Below, one piece after another: positions 7,918 to 17,828 of a stretch of 64,000 nucleotides of DNA. The position numbers were made by a program, and so were the translations under genes. Origin of the DNA: Halomicrobium urmianum (GTDB taxonomy: Archaea; Halobacteriota; Halobacteria; Halobacteriales; Haloarculaceae); the NCBI RefSeq assembly GCF_020217425.1, contig NZ_CP084090.1:868001-932000 (forward strand), given 5' to 3'. Under the pieces are notes generated by a model. It ran no database searches. It was not told where the DNA came from and was given only the letters and a program-made list of their open reading frames with translations. Positions within the stretch are counted from its first letter, which is position 1. Each line of letters starts with the position of its first letter.

Positions 7918-9060
7918 TCAGGGACTCGATATCTCGAAGGGCACCGGCGTGAAACACGCCAGCCCCAGCAGGAGCGTCAGCAGGGCCAGCGCCCGCCGCT
8001 TCGAGCCGAGGCCGTCGTCCCGGATCGGCGTCGCCGGGCCGGCGTAGGCCAGCCCGGTCGCCAGCAGCCCCCACATGATCCAGATGCCGATCGAGTCGGT
8101 CACGTCCCGGACGAAGTACACGTAGCCCGCGAGGCCGAAGAGGGCGGCCGGCACGGCGGCGGCGACGGTCTCCTGACGGTCGCCGACGACGGCCCTGACG
8201 ATGTGGCCCCCGTCCAGCTGTCCGACGGGGAGGAGGTTCAGGAACGTGATGAACATCCCGACCCAGCCGCCGAACACGACGGGGTGGTAGGCCCCGGACT
8301 GGAGTTTCCCGAGCGTGCCGGTCGCGGCGGCGATGGCCTGCAGCAGCAGCGGGTGATTGAACCGGACGACCACGGCATCGGGGTCGGGTATTCCCTGCTG
8401 GACCGCGAGCGGATCCAGCTGGAGCCCGATCGCCGACACGACTACGGTCGCGACGAGGCCGGCCAGCGGCCCCGAAGCGCCGATGTCGAACAGCGCCCGT
8501 CGGTCCGGGATGCGACCTTTCATCCGGATGACGGCGCCCATCGTCCCGATGAGCGTCGGGAAGGGGATGAAGTACGGGAGGGTGGCGTCGACCCCGTGGT
8601 ACCGGCTGGCGACGTAGTGGCCGAGCTCGTGGACGGCCAGCACCCCCAGCACCGCGGCTGCGAAGGGCCAGGCACGGAGGATCGCGATCGGGTTCGACGG
8701 GTCGATCTGGTACCACCGGACGGCGCCGACGAAGAGCGTCGAGCCGCTCGTCAGCAGCGCGAGGACGACGTTCGTCCACGGGATCCCGTCGACGCCGATC
8801 GACAGCGGACGGGCGACCAGCACCCACCCGTGGGTCGGGACCGTCGTCTCCGAGTCCGGGACGTACTCCCGCTGGAGGCTGATCTCGTAGCCCCGGTCCC
8901 TGAAGAGGTCCCAGAGACGTCGCTCGACGTCATCTGGGGGAACGAGCGGGTCGCCGACGTACAGCAGACGGTCGCCGTCGCGGCGGACCTGATACACCTG
9001 AAACGCCGAGTCCAACCGGTCGGGCGCTGGAGCGTCTGCCGGCGTCGCGGACCCGTCCAT
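7918..9060 (-). CDS. Site-2 protease family M50 membrane metalloprotease
   Basis: This 380-residue intramembrane zinc protease has HELGH at residues 144-148, supplying two zinc-binding histidines and the catalytic Glu, and a second motif PVGQLDGGHIVRA whose Asp (about 283) is the third ligand. Six or more hydrophobic segments surround them. The first about 85 residues form a soluble domain. ATG at 9060 is preferred to a GTG one codon earlier. Archaeal targets of this family are mostly unknown. A second, PDZ-containing M50 protease lies at 12587. It is convergent with thiL. Confidence 0.9.
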   Translation of the reverse strand: MDGSATPADAPAPDRLDSAFQVYQVRRDGDRLLYVGDPLVPPDDVERRLWDLFRDRGYEISLQREYVPDSETTVPTHGWVLVARPLSIGVDGIPWTNVVLALLTSGSTLFVGAVRWYQIDPSNPIAILRAWPFAAAVLGVLAVHELGHYVASRYHGVDATLPYFIPFPTLIGTMGAVIRMKGRIPDRRALFDIGASGPLAGLVATVVVSAIGLQLDPLAVQQGIPDPDAVVVRFNHPLLLQAIAAATGTLGKLQSGAYHPVVFGGWVGMFITFLNLLPVGQLDGGHIVRAVVGDRQETVAAAVPAALFGLAGYVYFVRDVTDSIGIWIMWGLLATGLAYAGPATPIRDDGLGSKRRALALLTLLLGLACFTPVPFEISSP

Positions 9061-9232
9061 CACTCTGCAGATAGTCCGTGCGCGGGCATAAAAGCAGGGA
9101 CGACGGCTCGCGAGCGACGCGACGGCGTCAGGCGGGGACCGGGCGGCGCCGCAGTGACCGCGAGAGGGTCAGCCGGCGCGCGTTCCTGCACCGCCGGTCG
9201 TCGCGCCAGTCGTCCGCGGGCGATCGCTCGCC

Positions 9233-9478
9233 TCAGGCCGCTTCGACCCGCCAGGTCGTCGCGCTCGTGTACGACCACTTCTCCACGTGGAGGTCCTGGG
9301 CGGAGTCTTTCAGCTTCACCATCAGCGCGCCGATCTCCTTCGGCGACAGACCGACCTCGTCTGCGATGAACTTGCTCTTGAAGTACACCTCACCGTCGGC
9401 CGCCTTCTTCTCGAGGAAGGACTTCAGGCGCTGTTCTTTGGAGGGCTCGTCGTTGGAGGGCTGCGCAGTAGCGCTCAT
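9233..9478 (-). CDS. DUF7123-type small winged-helix-like protein
   Basis: This 81-residue protein (MSATAQPSNDEPSKEQRLKS) resembles the haloarchaeal DUF7123 family. Its core (LKSFLEKKAADGEVYFKSKF, then ADEVGLSPKEIGALMVKL) looks like a small winged helix. It could bind DNA or a protein, but no function is established. ATG at 9478 is preferred to a GTG three codons upstream. A strong TATA box at 9515-9522 precedes it. Confidence 0.75.
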   Translation of the reverse strand: MSATAQPSNDEPSKEQRLKSFLEKKAADGEVYFKSKFIADEVGLSPKEIGALMVKLKDSAQDLHVEKWSYTSATTWRVEAA

Positions 9479-9514
9479 CTGTGTCACCTCAGCGTCTCCT
9501 TACCGCCGGGGGAG

Positions 9515-9522
9515 CATATAAA
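9515..9522 (-). promoter_or_regulatory. TATA box for the DUF7123 gene
   Basis: On the minus strand TTTATATG lies 37-44 nt upstream of the ATG at 9478. That implies a short 5' leader of about 10-15 nt. Confidence 0.6.
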
Positions 9523-9540
9523 GGGAGGAACCTTAGCGTT

Positions 9541-9980
9541 GCTTCGTGAACTTTCAGGCTAAACGCGAGGAAAACGTACGTTTTACCACTGTTTTAGCTT
9601 CCGCTAGACGTTTTACAGAGCCGTCTGAGTCGGTATCGTCCGGTCAGCGATTCCCCCTCTCGAATCGCACGTCAGCCCGGTTCAAGCATCGACTGAACGC
9701 ACGATTTACAGAAATTCTTGCCGATAGGTGACGGCCGGCAGACGTCCGTCAGACGGGCCGGCGTCCGCGCGAGCGAAGCGAGCGCGGGCTCGACAGGCGA
9801 TCGGCGGGAGTCTGTCGGTGTCCTGGCAAGCAAAGCGAGCCGGGGCTTGCGGGACGAACGCAGTGAGTCCCGGGCGTCCACGCGACCGAAGTGAGGTCGG
9901 GTTCGAAAGCTCACGGACGATCACCCCGGTGGCGAGTGAAAGCAGTCCGCACTCGACGGTGCCGGAGACGGGCTTGACAA
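9541..9980. repeat. Intergenic region with palindromic extragenic repeats
   Basis: Bases 9541-9720 are relatively AT-rich and contain no convincing gene. From about 9765 to 9915 short palindromes recur (GCGAGCGAAGCGAGCGC, AAGCAAAGCGAGC, GGACGAACGCAGTGAGTCC). These are the degenerate 'GAGCGAAGCGAG' type found around the window. No RNA gene was recognised. Confidence 0.55.
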
Positions 9981-9982
9981 CC

Positions 9983-9988
9983 CTTAAG
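9983..9988 (+). promoter_or_regulatory. TATA-like box of pyrH-lysS
   Basis: CTTAAG lies 26-31 nt before the pyrH ATG, the spacing expected for a leaderless archaeal transcript. Confidence 0.5.
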
Positions 9989-10013
9989 AGCGCATCGCGG
10001 TTACGGCGACCCA

Positions 10014-10727
10014 ATGAAAGTAGTCGTCTCCGTCGGCGGGAGCGTCCTCGTGCCGGACATGGAACCGGATCGGGTCGACGCCTACGCCGACGCCATCGAG
10101 GCGCTCGACGAGGCCGGACACACGCTCGGCGCCGTCGTCGGCGGCGGCCCGACCGCGCGGGAGTACATCACGACCGCGCGCGAACTGGGCGCCAACGAGA
10201 TCGAACTCGACCAGCTCGGCATCGAGGTGACCCGGCTCAACGGCCGCCTGCTGATCGCGGCGCTCGACGACCGGGCCGCGCCGACCCCGTCGGAGAGCTA
10301 CGACGAGGCCCGCGAGGCGATGCGCCGCGGCGACATCCCCGTGATGGGCGGGACCGTCGCCGGCCAGACGACCGACGCCGTCTCGGCCGCCCTCGCCGAG
10401 TACGTCAACGCCGACCTGCTGATCTACGCCACGAGCGTCCCCGGGGTGTACAGCGCCGACCCCGACGAGAACGACGACGCCGAGAAGTACGACGAGATCA
10501 CCGCCGGCGACCTGGTGGACCTGATCGGCGGCATCGAGATGACCGCCGGGAGCAACGCCCCGGTCGACCTGCTGGCCGCGAAGATCATCGAGCGGGCCGG
10601 GCTGCGGACCATCGTGCTCGACGGGACCGACCCCGAGGCTGTCCGGCGGGCGATCGAGACCGGCGAGCACGAGGGGACCGACGTGGTGCCGGCCGAGGCG
10701 GCCGCGCCCGACGAGTGGGAGCGATGA
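10014..10727 (+). CDS. pyrH: Uridylate kinase (UMP kinase)
   Basis: This 237-residue amino-acid-kinase-fold enzyme phosphorylates UMP to UDP. The N-terminal VVVSVGGSVLVP phosphate-binding loop is at residues 3-14, followed by GAVVGGGPTAREYI and the PVMGGTVAGQTTDAVSAALA segment. The archaeal YATSVPGVYSADP segment is also present. Length is normal. The stop overlaps the lysS start (ATGA), so the two genes form an operon linking pyrimidine nucleotide supply and tRNA charging. Confidence 0.95.
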   Translation: MKVVVSVGGSVLVPDMEPDRVDAYADAIEALDEAGHTLGAVVGGGPTAREYITTARELGANEIELDQLGIEVTRLNGRLLIAALDDRAAPTPSESYDEAREAMRRGDIPVMGGTVAGQTTDAVSAALAEYVNADLLIYATSVPGVYSADPDENDDAEKYDEITAGDLVDLIGGIEMTAGSNAPVDLLAAKIIERAGLRTIVLDGTDPEAVRRAIETGEHEGTDVVPAEAAAPDEWER

Positions 10728-12502
10728 GCGGGAGCCTGCCCGACAGACACGACCCGTACTCCCTGGGCGGCCGCCGCGAGGGAGGCGGCGACGACGGGCA
10801 CAACGAGTTCTGGGCCGACGACGTCGCCGACGAGATCGAGGCGCGCGACCCCGACGAGCCCATCGTGATCAAGGGGGCCATCTCGCCGTCGGGCGTCCCC
10901 CACCTCGGCAACGTCAACGAGATCATGCGCGGCTACGTCGTCGCCGAGGTGCTCCGCGAGCGGGGCCACGAGGTCCGGCAGGTGTTCACCACCGACGACC
11001 GCGACCCCCTGCGGAAGCTCCCCCGCAAGCTCGCCGACCTGGACGGCAACGTCGTCGACCTGGGCGAGGTCAACGCCGGCGCGCTCGGCAAGAACCTCGG
11101 CCGCCCCTACACCGACATCCCCGATCCCTTCGGCTGCTGTGACTCCTACGGCGACCACTTCTCGCAGCTCATCGCGGACTCGGCCGAGCTGCTGGGCGTC
11201 GACATCGAGGTCCTCTCGACGACGGACCTCTACGAGGACGGCGAGTTCGAGGAGCTGACCAGACACGTACTGGAGAACCAGGGCCGCGCGCGCGAGGTCC
11301 TGAGCCAGTACCAGGACAAGGTCGACGACGAGTACGTCCCGTTCAACCCCATCTGCTCCGAGTGCGGGAAGATCACCGAGACGGTCACGGACGTCGACCT
11401 CGACGCCGGCACCGTCGACTACCGCTGCACGGACATGGAGGCCGGCGATCGGACCATCGAGGGCTGCGGCCACGAGGGGACCGCGACGCTGCGGGAGGGC
11501 AAGCTCCCCTGGCGCTTCGAGTGGCCAGCCGGCTGGGACGTACTGGGCGTCGACTTCGAGCCGTTCGGCAAGGACCACGCCGAGGGGTCGTGGCCGTCCG
11601 GCGTCGACGTCGCCGAGAACGTCCTCGGCGTCGAACCGCCCGTCCCGATGGTCTACGAGTGGTTCACGCTGGACGGCGAGCCGTTCTCCTCCTCCGAGGG
11701 CCACGTCGTCCTCGCCCACGACGTCCTCGACGTGCTCGAACCCGAGGTCCTCCGGTACTTCTTCACCAAGGACCCGAGCAAGGCCCGTGACTTCTCCATC
11801 GAGCGGCTCGATCAGCTCGTCGACGAGTTCGATCAGCTCGAGCGGCGCTTCTACGGCGAGGAGGACGCCGGCGAGCGCGAGCGACGCCTCGCGGATCGGG
11901 CCTACCCCGTCGCCATCCGCCCGACCGTCGCCGACGTCTTCGACGCGGACCTCCCCGGCGACGGCTGGCTCGACGTGGCGACGGATCCGGACGCACGCGC
12001 ACGCGTAGACGACCTCGTCGAAGGGCGCTTCTCCGACCGCGCCCGCGTCCCATACACCTTCGCCGCCGTCCTCGGGATGTTCGACGACCCCGAGCTGCGG
12101 GCCGACGTCGCTCGCAAGGAGGGTCACCTCACCGAGGACACGCCCGAGTGGGCCCGCGACGTCGCCCTCGGCCGGGTCGACCTGGCCAGCGAGTGGGCCC
12201 GCCGCACGGACAACGAGTTCAACTACGAGCTGAAGCGGGCCGAGCAGCCCGAGGTCGACCTCGACCCCGCCGTCGCGGACGCGCTGGACGAACTGGCCGA
12301 CTTCGTCGACGCCGGTCACGACGGCGAGGCCATCCAGGGCGAGATCTACGAGACGGCCAAGCGCCACGACGTCGACATGGGCGAGCTGTTCGGCGCCGGC
12401 TACCGGCTGCTGTTCGGCGAGGACGAGGGACCGCAGCTCGGTCCCTTCGTCGCCAAGCTCGACCGTGAATTCGTCGTCCGGCGGTTCCGGCGCGAGGGGT
12501 AG
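10724..12502 (+). CDS. lysS: Lysine--tRNA ligase, class I
   Basis: This 592-residue enzyme charges tRNA-Lys. It is the archaeal class I form, not the class II form of most bacteria. A HIGH-like SGVPHLGN motif is at about residues 56-63, a zinc-binding CSECG with later Cys residues is in the middle, and the KMSKS equivalent FSSSEG is near residue 320. A C-terminal anticodon-binding helical domain follows. The start is fixed by the ATGA overlap with pyrH. The stretch before the class I core is somewhat long and Gly/Asp-rich, as in haloarchaeal homologs. Confidence 0.95.
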   Translation: MSGSLPDRHDPYSLGGRREGGGDDGHNEFWADDVADEIEARDPDEPIVIKGAISPSGVPHLGNVNEIMRGYVVAEVLRERGHEVRQVFTTDDRDPLRKLPRKLADLDGNVVDLGEVNAGALGKNLGRPYTDIPDPFGCCDSYGDHFSQLIADSAELLGVDIEVLSTTDLYEDGEFEELTRHVLENQGRAREVLSQYQDKVDDEYVPFNPICSECGKITETVTDVDLDAGTVDYRCTDMEAGDRTIEGCGHEGTATLREGKLPWRFEWPAGWDVLGVDFEPFGKDHAEGSWPSGVDVAENVLGVEPPVPMVYEWFTLDGEPFSSSEGHVVLAHDVLDVLEPEVLRYFFTKDPSKARDFSIERLDQLVDEFDQLERRFYGEEDAGERERRLADRAYPVAIRPTVADVFDADLPGDGWLDVATDPDARARVDDLVEGRFSDRARVPYTFAAVLGMFDDPELRADVARKEGHLTEDTPEWARDVALGRVDLASEWARRTDNEFNYELKRAEQPEVDLDPAVADALDELADFVDAGHDGEAIQGEIYETAKRHDVDMGELFGAGYRLLFGEDEGPQLGPFVAKLDREFVVRRFRREG

Positions 12503-12586
12503 TTCTCACCGCGTGGTCACCCGGAAGTTGCCGACGGCCGGCGGAGTCCAAACGCTCTTTTGCGACAGGCCCGTGCCTCCGGGTGA

Positions 12587-14356
12587 ATGGTGAGCGCGCT
12601 CACGTGGGTCCTCGCCGGTATCGTCGCCTACACCTTCGTCGGGATGGCGTTGCGTGCGCGGGGGTTGCTCCCCGACTACATCCGGCTTTCGGGACCGATC
12701 ACGACGTTACACACCGGCCGCGGGCGGGCGTTCCTGGATCGACTGGCCGCCCGGCGGCGGTTCTGGCGCGCCTGGGGGAACCTGGGCCTCGGGATCGCTC
12801 TCGTCGTCATGGTCGGCTCCTTCCTGCTGGTAGTGGTCGGGGCCTACAGCGCGATCGTCGATCCCCAGCCGACCGCTCTGAACGAGCCCCGGAACGTGCT
12901 GGCGATCCCGGGCGTCAACGACTTCCTCCCGCTGTCGGTCGCTCCGGAGATCGTCACCGGCCTCGTCCTGGGCCTGATCGTCCACGAGGGCGGCCACGGC
13001 CTGCTCTGCCGGGTCGAGGACATCGAGATCGACTCGCTTGGCCTGGCCTTCTTCACGCTGATTCCCGTCGGCGCCTTCGTCGAACCCGACGAGGAGGAGC
13101 TTCGTGAGGCCTCCCGGGGCGCCCAGCTCCGGATGTTCGCAGCGGGGGTCACCAACAACTTCGCGCTGTCGCTGATCGCACTGGCCGTCCTCTTCGGGCC
13201 GGTGATGGGGGCGTTCGCCGTCGTCGACGGCGCGCCCGTCGGCGGCGTCGTCCCCGGATCCGCGGCCGACCAGGCCGGGATCGACCGGGGCGACGTCCTC
13301 ACCGAAGTCGACGGACAGCGGGTCGCGTCGGCGGGCGACCTCGACGCGGTGCTGGCCAACACCTCCGAGCGGACGATCACCGTCGACCGCCGCGAGGGCG
13401 ACCCCGTGTCGGTGAACCGGTCGCTCGTGGTCACCAGCGCCAGCGCCGACAGATCGCCGCTCGGGATCAACGCGACCGTCACGGCCGTCAACGGGACGCC
13501 GGTCTCCACGGAGCGGGGCTTCGAGCGAGCGGCGCGTAACGCGACCGTCGCCGCCCTGGAAACCGACGGCGGCGAGACGGTGACGGCCCCGCTGGGCGCC
13601 GCCGTCCGCGTCGCCGAGGACGGACCCCTCGCCAGCGAGGACGCACCATCGGGCGAGCGGCTCGTGATCACCAGCGTCGGCGACCGACGCACCGCGACGG
13701 CGGCCGACCTCACCGACGCCATCGCGAGCCAGTCGCCGGGCGAGCCGGTGACCGTCGTCGGCTACGTCGACGGCGAGCGCCAGCGCTACGAGGTCACGCT
13801 GGCGGAGGCCGACACCGTCGGCGCCGCCCTAGGCGTGGCCTCGATCGAGCAGGGCACCAACGGCTTCGTCGTCGACGAGTTCGGTATCAAGGACTACCCC
13901 GCGGGCTCGTTCCTCGAGATCCTCGGCGGCGACGCCGAGGGCACCGCGGCCGGATCGCTATCCTTTGCCCAGCGGGTGTTCTTCGTGCTGCTCCTGCCCT
14001 TCGCCGGCGCGGGCGCCGCGGGCATCGACTTCAACTTCGCCGGCTTCACCGGTATCGCTACCAACTTCTACGAGGTCGAGGGGGTCCTCGGCGCGTTCGG
14101 GACCGAGCCGGCGTTCCTGGTCGCGAACCTCCTGTTCTGGGCGGGGTGGATCAACCTCGTCATCGGCCAGTTCAACTGCGTCCCGACGTTCCCGCTGGAC
14201 GGCGGCCACCTCCTCCGGGCCGGCACGGAGTCTGTCGTCTCGCGGCTCCCGCTGCCGGACAAGCGCCGCGTCGTCACCACCGTCTCGGTGACCGTGACGC
14301 TCGTGATGATCGGGTCGCTGCTGGGAATGGTGTTCCTGCCCCAGCTGCTGGCCTAG
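12587..14356 (+). CDS. Site-2 protease family M50 with PDZ domains
   Basis: This 589-residue membrane zinc protease has HEGGH at residues 133-137 and FPLDGGHLLRA near 535-545, the two halves of the active site. Between them is a large insert with a clear PDZ domain (about 215-270, GGVVPGSAADQAGIDRGDVL) and a second PDZ-like region (about 335-400). It has a transmembrane segment at 65-90 and several near the end. PDZ domains in this family bind substrates or regulate access. The target is unknown. A T-rich box (CTCTTTT, about 12556) lies about 27 nt before the ATG. Confidence 0.9.
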   Translation: MVSALTWVLAGIVAYTFVGMALRARGLLPDYIRLSGPITTLHTGRGRAFLDRLAARRRFWRAWGNLGLGIALVVMVGSFLLVVVGAYSAIVDPQPTALNEPRNVLAIPGVNDFLPLSVAPEIVTGLVLGLIVHEGGHGLLCRVEDIEIDSLGLAFFTLIPVGAFVEPDEEELREASRGAQLRMFAAGVTNNFALSLIALAVLFGPVMGAFAVVDGAPVGGVVPGSAADQAGIDRGDVLTEVDGQRVASAGDLDAVLANTSERTITVDRREGDPVSVNRSLVVTSASADRSPLGINATVTAVNGTPVSTERGFERAARNATVAALETDGGETVTAPLGAAVRVAEDGPLASEDAPSGERLVITSVGDRRTATAADLTDAIASQSPGEPVTVVGYVDGERQRYEVTLAEADTVGAALGVASIEQGTNGFVVDEFGIKDYPAGSFLEILGGDAEGTAAGSLSFAQRVFFVLLLPFAGAGAAGIDFNFAGFTGIATNFYEVEGVLGAFGTEPAFLVANLLFWAGWINLVIGQFNCVPTFPLDGGHLLRAGTESVVSRLPLPDKRRVVTTVSVTVTLVMIGSLLGMVFLPQLLA

Positions 14357-14373
14357 CCGAGGTTCGTTACCCC

Positions 14374-14377
14374 TATA
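14374..14377 (+). promoter_or_regulatory. TATA-like box of argS
   Basis: CCTATACC is centred about 27 nt before the argS ATG, consistent with a leaderless transcript. Confidence 0.5.
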
Positions 14378-14401
14378 CCGGCCGCAGGGATAGGGCCGCG
14401 T

Positions 14402-16147
14402 ATGTTTCGCCAGACCCGCGCGGAGGTCGAGGACGCCCTCGAAGGGGCGCTGGCCGCGCTCGACCTCCCCACCGACGACCTCGGGATCGAGGAGCCGCCG
14501 GAGGACGTCCCGGCCGTACTGGCCTCCAGCGTCGCCTACCGGCTGGCCGGCGAGGTCGGGGCCGCCCCGCCCGAGGTCGCCGGTCAGGTCGCCGACGAGA
14601 TCGACGCCGACGAACTGACCTACGTCGACGGCGTCGCGACGCAGGGACCGTACCTGAACTTCCTGCCGAGCGAGGCCTACTTCGCCGAGACGCTCGATGC
14701 CGCACAGGACGACGACTACGGCCGCCTGCCCGACCGCGACACCAGCCTCGTGCTGGAGCACACCTCTGCCAACCCGACCGGTCCTGTCCACGTCGGCCGC
14801 GCCCGCAACCCCATCATCGGGGACGCGCTGGCCCGCGTGCTCGACTTCGCCGGCTACGACGTCGACCGCCACTACTACGTCAACGACGCCGGCCGCCAGA
14901 TCGCCGTGTTCACCTGGGCCTACGAGACCTTCGACGAGGCCGACCTCCCCGAGCCAGAGCGGGACTCTCCCGAGTACGAGATGGTCCGCTACTACCGCAA
15001 GGGCAACTCCTTCCTCGAAGAGGGCGACCCCGACGAGGTCGAGGAGGCCGAAGACGAGATCCAGTCGATCCTCCAGGGCCTCGAAGCGGGCGACGACGAG
15101 GCCTACGAGCGCGTCTCGGAGGTCGTCGACACCGTCCTCTCGGGCATGCGCGGGACCCTCGAACGCCTCCCCGCCGAGTTCGACGAGTTCGTCAAGGAGA
15201 CGCGGTTCATGCGCGACGGCTCCACCGACGACCTGGTCGACCGTCTGCAGGACCTCGACTGCGCCGTCTACGAGGACGACGCCTGGCAGCTGGACCTCCC
15301 CGGGTTCGAGAAGAACCTCGTCTTCCTCCGCTCGGACGGCACCTCGCTGTACACGACGCGGGACCTGGCCCACCACGAGTGGAAGCTGGAGAACTACGAC
15401 GAGGCCGTCACCGTCCTCGGCGAGGATCACAAGCTCCAGGCCGACCAGCTGAAGGCGACGCTCGAGTTGCTGGGCCACGACACCGACCGCATCCGCTCGG
15501 TCCACTACTCCTGGGTGAACCTCCCCGAGGGCGGGATGAGCACTCGCGAGGGGACCGGCGTCGACCTCGACGACCTGCTCGACGAGTCAGTCGACCGCGC
15601 CCGGAAGGAGGTCGAACGGCGCATGGACGAGCGGATCCGCGACGACGACCTGACCGAGGCCGACGTCGAGCGCATCGCCCGTCAGGTCGGTATCGGTGCC
15701 GTCCGCTACGACGTCGTCTCCAAGCAGCCCACGAAGGGCATCACCTTCGAGTGGGAGCGCGCCCTGGACTTCGAGGCCCAGTCGGCCCCCTACGTCCAGT
15801 ACGTCCACGCGCGCTGCTGTGGTATCTTGGACGAGGCCGGCGAGACGCCCGACCCGGACGACGTCGACGCGTCCCTGCTCGAGACCGACGCAGAGCGCGA
15901 CCTCCTGCGGGCCGTCGCGCGCTTCCCGGCCGTAATCGAGGAGAGCGCCGGCGAACTCCGGCCCCATGTCGTCGCCACCTACACCCGGACGCTGGCCGAG
16001 CGGTTCAACGCCTTCTACCGGGAGTGCCCCGTCCTCGACGCCGACGACGAGACTCGCGAGGCCCGCCTCGCCCTCGTGGCCGCCGCCCGCCACGCGGTCG
16101 CCAACGCCCTCGACATGCTCGGCGTCGAGGCGCCCGACTCGATGTAG
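14402..16147 (+). CDS. argS: Arginine--tRNA ligase
   Basis: This 581-residue class I synthetase charges tRNA-Arg. The HIGH motif appears as [13 protein letters not shown] near residue 122, and the KMSKS region as GMSTREGT near residue 377, in which the canonical Lys is replaced. The arginyl-specific N-terminal domain (residues 1-110) and the C-terminal DALR anticodon-binding helices (about 460-581) are both present. The gene stands alone with its own promoter. Its end faces a small membrane protein gene on the other strand. Confidence 0.96.
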   Translation: MFRQTRAEVEDALEGALAALDLPTDDLGIEEPPEDVPAVLASSVAYRLAGEVGAAPPEVAGQVADEIDADELTYVDGVATQGPYLNFLPSEAYFAETLDAAQDDDYGRLPDRDTSLVLEHTSANPTGPVHVGRARNPIIGDALARVLDFAGYDVDRHYYVNDAGRQIAVFTWAYETFDEADLPEPERDSPEYEMVRYYRKGNSFLEEGDPDEVEEAEDEIQSILQGLEAGDDEAYERVSEVVDTVLSGMRGTLERLPAEFDEFVKETRFMRDGSTDDLVDRLQDLDCAVYEDDAWQLDLPGFEKNLVFLRSDGTSLYTTRDLAHHEWKLENYDEAVTVLGEDHKLQADQLKATLELLGHDTDRIRSVHYSWVNLPEGGMSTREGTGVDLDDLLDESVDRARKEVERRMDERIRDDDLTEADVERIARQVGIGAVRYDVVSKQPTKGITFEWERALDFEAQSAPYVQYVHARCCGILDEAGETPDPDDVDASLLETDAERDLLRAVARFPAVIEESAGELRPHVVATYTRTLAERFNAFYRECPVLDADDETREARLALVAAARHAVANALDMLGVEAPDSM

Positions 16148-16161
16148 CGCCGCGGGCGATG

Positions 16162-16383
16162 CTACCGGTCTGAGTCGGTCAAGCGCTTCAGGAGCGATCC
16201 GACGACGGAGACGCTAATCAGCAGCACCACTCCGACACCGGCGAGTCGAAACGAGAGCGCTTCCGAGAGACCGAGCAGCTCACCGAACACCGGCGTGTCG
16301 AGTGGGACGCTCCCGCCGACGCCGAACGCGAGGAGGAAGATTCCGAGCGCGGCGAGCAGCCCGGCGGCGTCCTGCCGGTCCAT
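16162..16383 (-). CDS. Two-span small membrane protein
   Basis: This 73-residue protein has two hydrophobic helices (LLAALGIFLLAFGVGG and RLAGVGVVLLISVSVVGSLL) joined by a short loop. It has good haloarchaeal codon use. It is convergent with argS, only 14 bp apart. No family or function is recognisable. Confidence 0.6.
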   Translation of the reverse strand: MDRQDAAGLLAALGIFLLAFGVGGSVPLDTPVFGELLGLSEALSFRLAGVGVVLLISVSVVGSLLKRLTDSDR

Positions 16384-16473
16384 ACGCCTTCCTGCCCGAC
16401 GCGCGTCAAATTCCTTGTGGGCGACCTCCGTGCCCGGAACGGACGGCGAGACCGGAGGACACTGGCCCGCGAT

Positions 16474-16846
16474 TCAGTCCAGAGCGAGGTCGCCCACTCG
16501 CTCGTAGGCCGTCTCGAGCCGCTCGTTCTCGTGGTAGCGGATCATCTGACTGCGGACGTCGTAGTCGACGACGCCGGCGTCCGCCAGTTTCGGGAGGTGG
16601 TGGTGCTGGAGGGCGACCTGCACGTCGTCGTGGTTCGGCTGCGCTCCCTGCTTCTGTCCGATCCGCAGAACGATGTGTTTCGTCGCTTCCTCGAACGGTC
16701 CGGCGTTGCCGGGCTGGTCCATCAGGTACTCTAGAAGCGCGCGTCGGTGCTGGTTCGCCAGAATGTCGAGAACGGCATCGAGAGAGCGGGATCTCGTGCA
16801 GCCATGGTTCGTCAGGCTCGTTCGACGGCTCCTCGTTTGGCGCCAT
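16474..16846 (-). pseudogene. DUF7344-type winged-helix regulator, out of frame at a GA repeat
   Basis: The C-terminal part (SLDAVLDILANQHRRALLEY onward, about 100 residues) resembles the haloarchaeal DUF7344 winged-helix family. A natural-looking N-terminus, MAPNEEPSNEPDEPWLHEIP, begins at ATG 16846 but is in a different frame. The switch falls on a GAGAGAG tract (16780-16786; CT repeats in the coding strand). Adding one dinucleotide joins the two parts into a 124-residue protein. It is either a decayed gene or one whose frame is set by repeat number. If translated as is, only GTG starts upstream are available in the C-terminal frame. Confidence 0.6.
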
Positions 16847-16952
16847 TCGTGCTCACATCTACCATACGTCACGCTCTTCTCACAGATGGTTCTAGTCACC
16901 CAGAACACAGTTCGCGAGCGAGCCGAGCGTTCGCGGGGAGAGCGGCCGGCGA

Positions 16953-17795
16953 TCAGTTGAACAGGCCGAATACGCCGCCTGACTCGTCGTCATCGCCGGT
17001 ATCGGCCGACCCCTCCGCCTCGGCCGCGTCCGCTTCGTCGTCCTCGACGAACCACTCCTCCTCGACGACCGTTTCGAGGTCGCCGGGGTCGGCGCCCGTG
17101 AAGAAGATCTCGTCGAGGTGCGCGGTCAGCCCCTGGAAGGCCCGGGCGGCGCGGCTATCGGGCGCGTTCAGCACCAGGGGTTCCCGGCTGGTGGCCTCCA
17201 GGTCGTCCGGAACGACCGCGAGGAGGTGGTGGCCGAGTTCGTCGGCGATGGCGGGGACGTCGGTGTGGCGGGTGACCCGGTTGAGGACGGCGCCGATGAC
17301 CTCGCCGCCGTCGTCGATGCGGTCGGCGAGCTGGGCCGTCTTGACTGTGTCCCCGACGGCGACGTCGTCCGGCGTCGTCACCAGCAGCACGCCGTCGGAG
17401 AGTCCCAGCGGTACGGCCACCTCGTGGCTCAGGCCCGCTCCCGTGTCGATCAGGACCGCGTCGTAGGCGTTCCGGAGCGTCCTGATCACCTTCCGGAGCT
17501 TGGCGGGGTCCGCGTCGGCGAACGCGTCCAGGGACTGCTCGCCGGGAATGATGGTCAGCCCGCCCGGCGCGTCCGTCAGGGCGTCGCTGACCGCCGCGCC
17601 GCTGGCGAGGACGTCGTGGACGCTGGTCCCGTGCTCGATACCGAGCATAGCCCCCAGGTTCGCCATGCCGAGGTCCGCGTCGACGACGACCACGTCGTGC
17701 CCCATCTCCTGCAGGGCGACCCCGACGTTGACCGCCGTCGTGGTCTTGCCGACCCCGCCTTTACCGCCCGCTATCGTACAGACGTACCCCGCCAT
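16953..17795 (-). CDS. MinD/ParA-type P-loop ATPase
   Basis: This 280-residue ATPase has the deviant Walker A motif GGKGGVGKTTT at residues 10-20, a VVVDADLGMANLG switch region and a DTGAGLS segment. It lies in the MinD branch of the SIMIBI class, whose haloarchaeal members position cell-surface or motility machinery. A usual MinD ends in an amphipathic helix. This one instead has a long acidic tail (residues 225-280) ending GGVFGLFN, whose hydrophobic tip may serve that role. The ATG at 17795 excludes an unlikely longer frame. Confidence 0.88.
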   Translation of the reverse strand: MAGYVCTIAGGKGGVGKTTTAVNVGVALQEMGHDVVVVDADLGMANLGAMLGIEHGTSVHDVLASGAAVSDALTDAPGGLTIIPGEQSLDAFADADPAKLRKVIRTLRNAYDAVLIDTGAGLSHEVAVPLGLSDGVLLVTTPDDVAVGDTVKTAQLADRIDDGGEVIGAVLNRVTRHTDVPAIADELGHHLLAVVPDDLEATSREPLVLNAPDSRAARAFQGLTAHLDEIFFTGADPGDLETVVEEEWFVEDDEADAAEAEGSADTGDDDESGGVFGLFN

Positions 17796-17828
17796 ATTTC
17801 GTCTATCTCCCCCCAAGGAAGGCAATCA

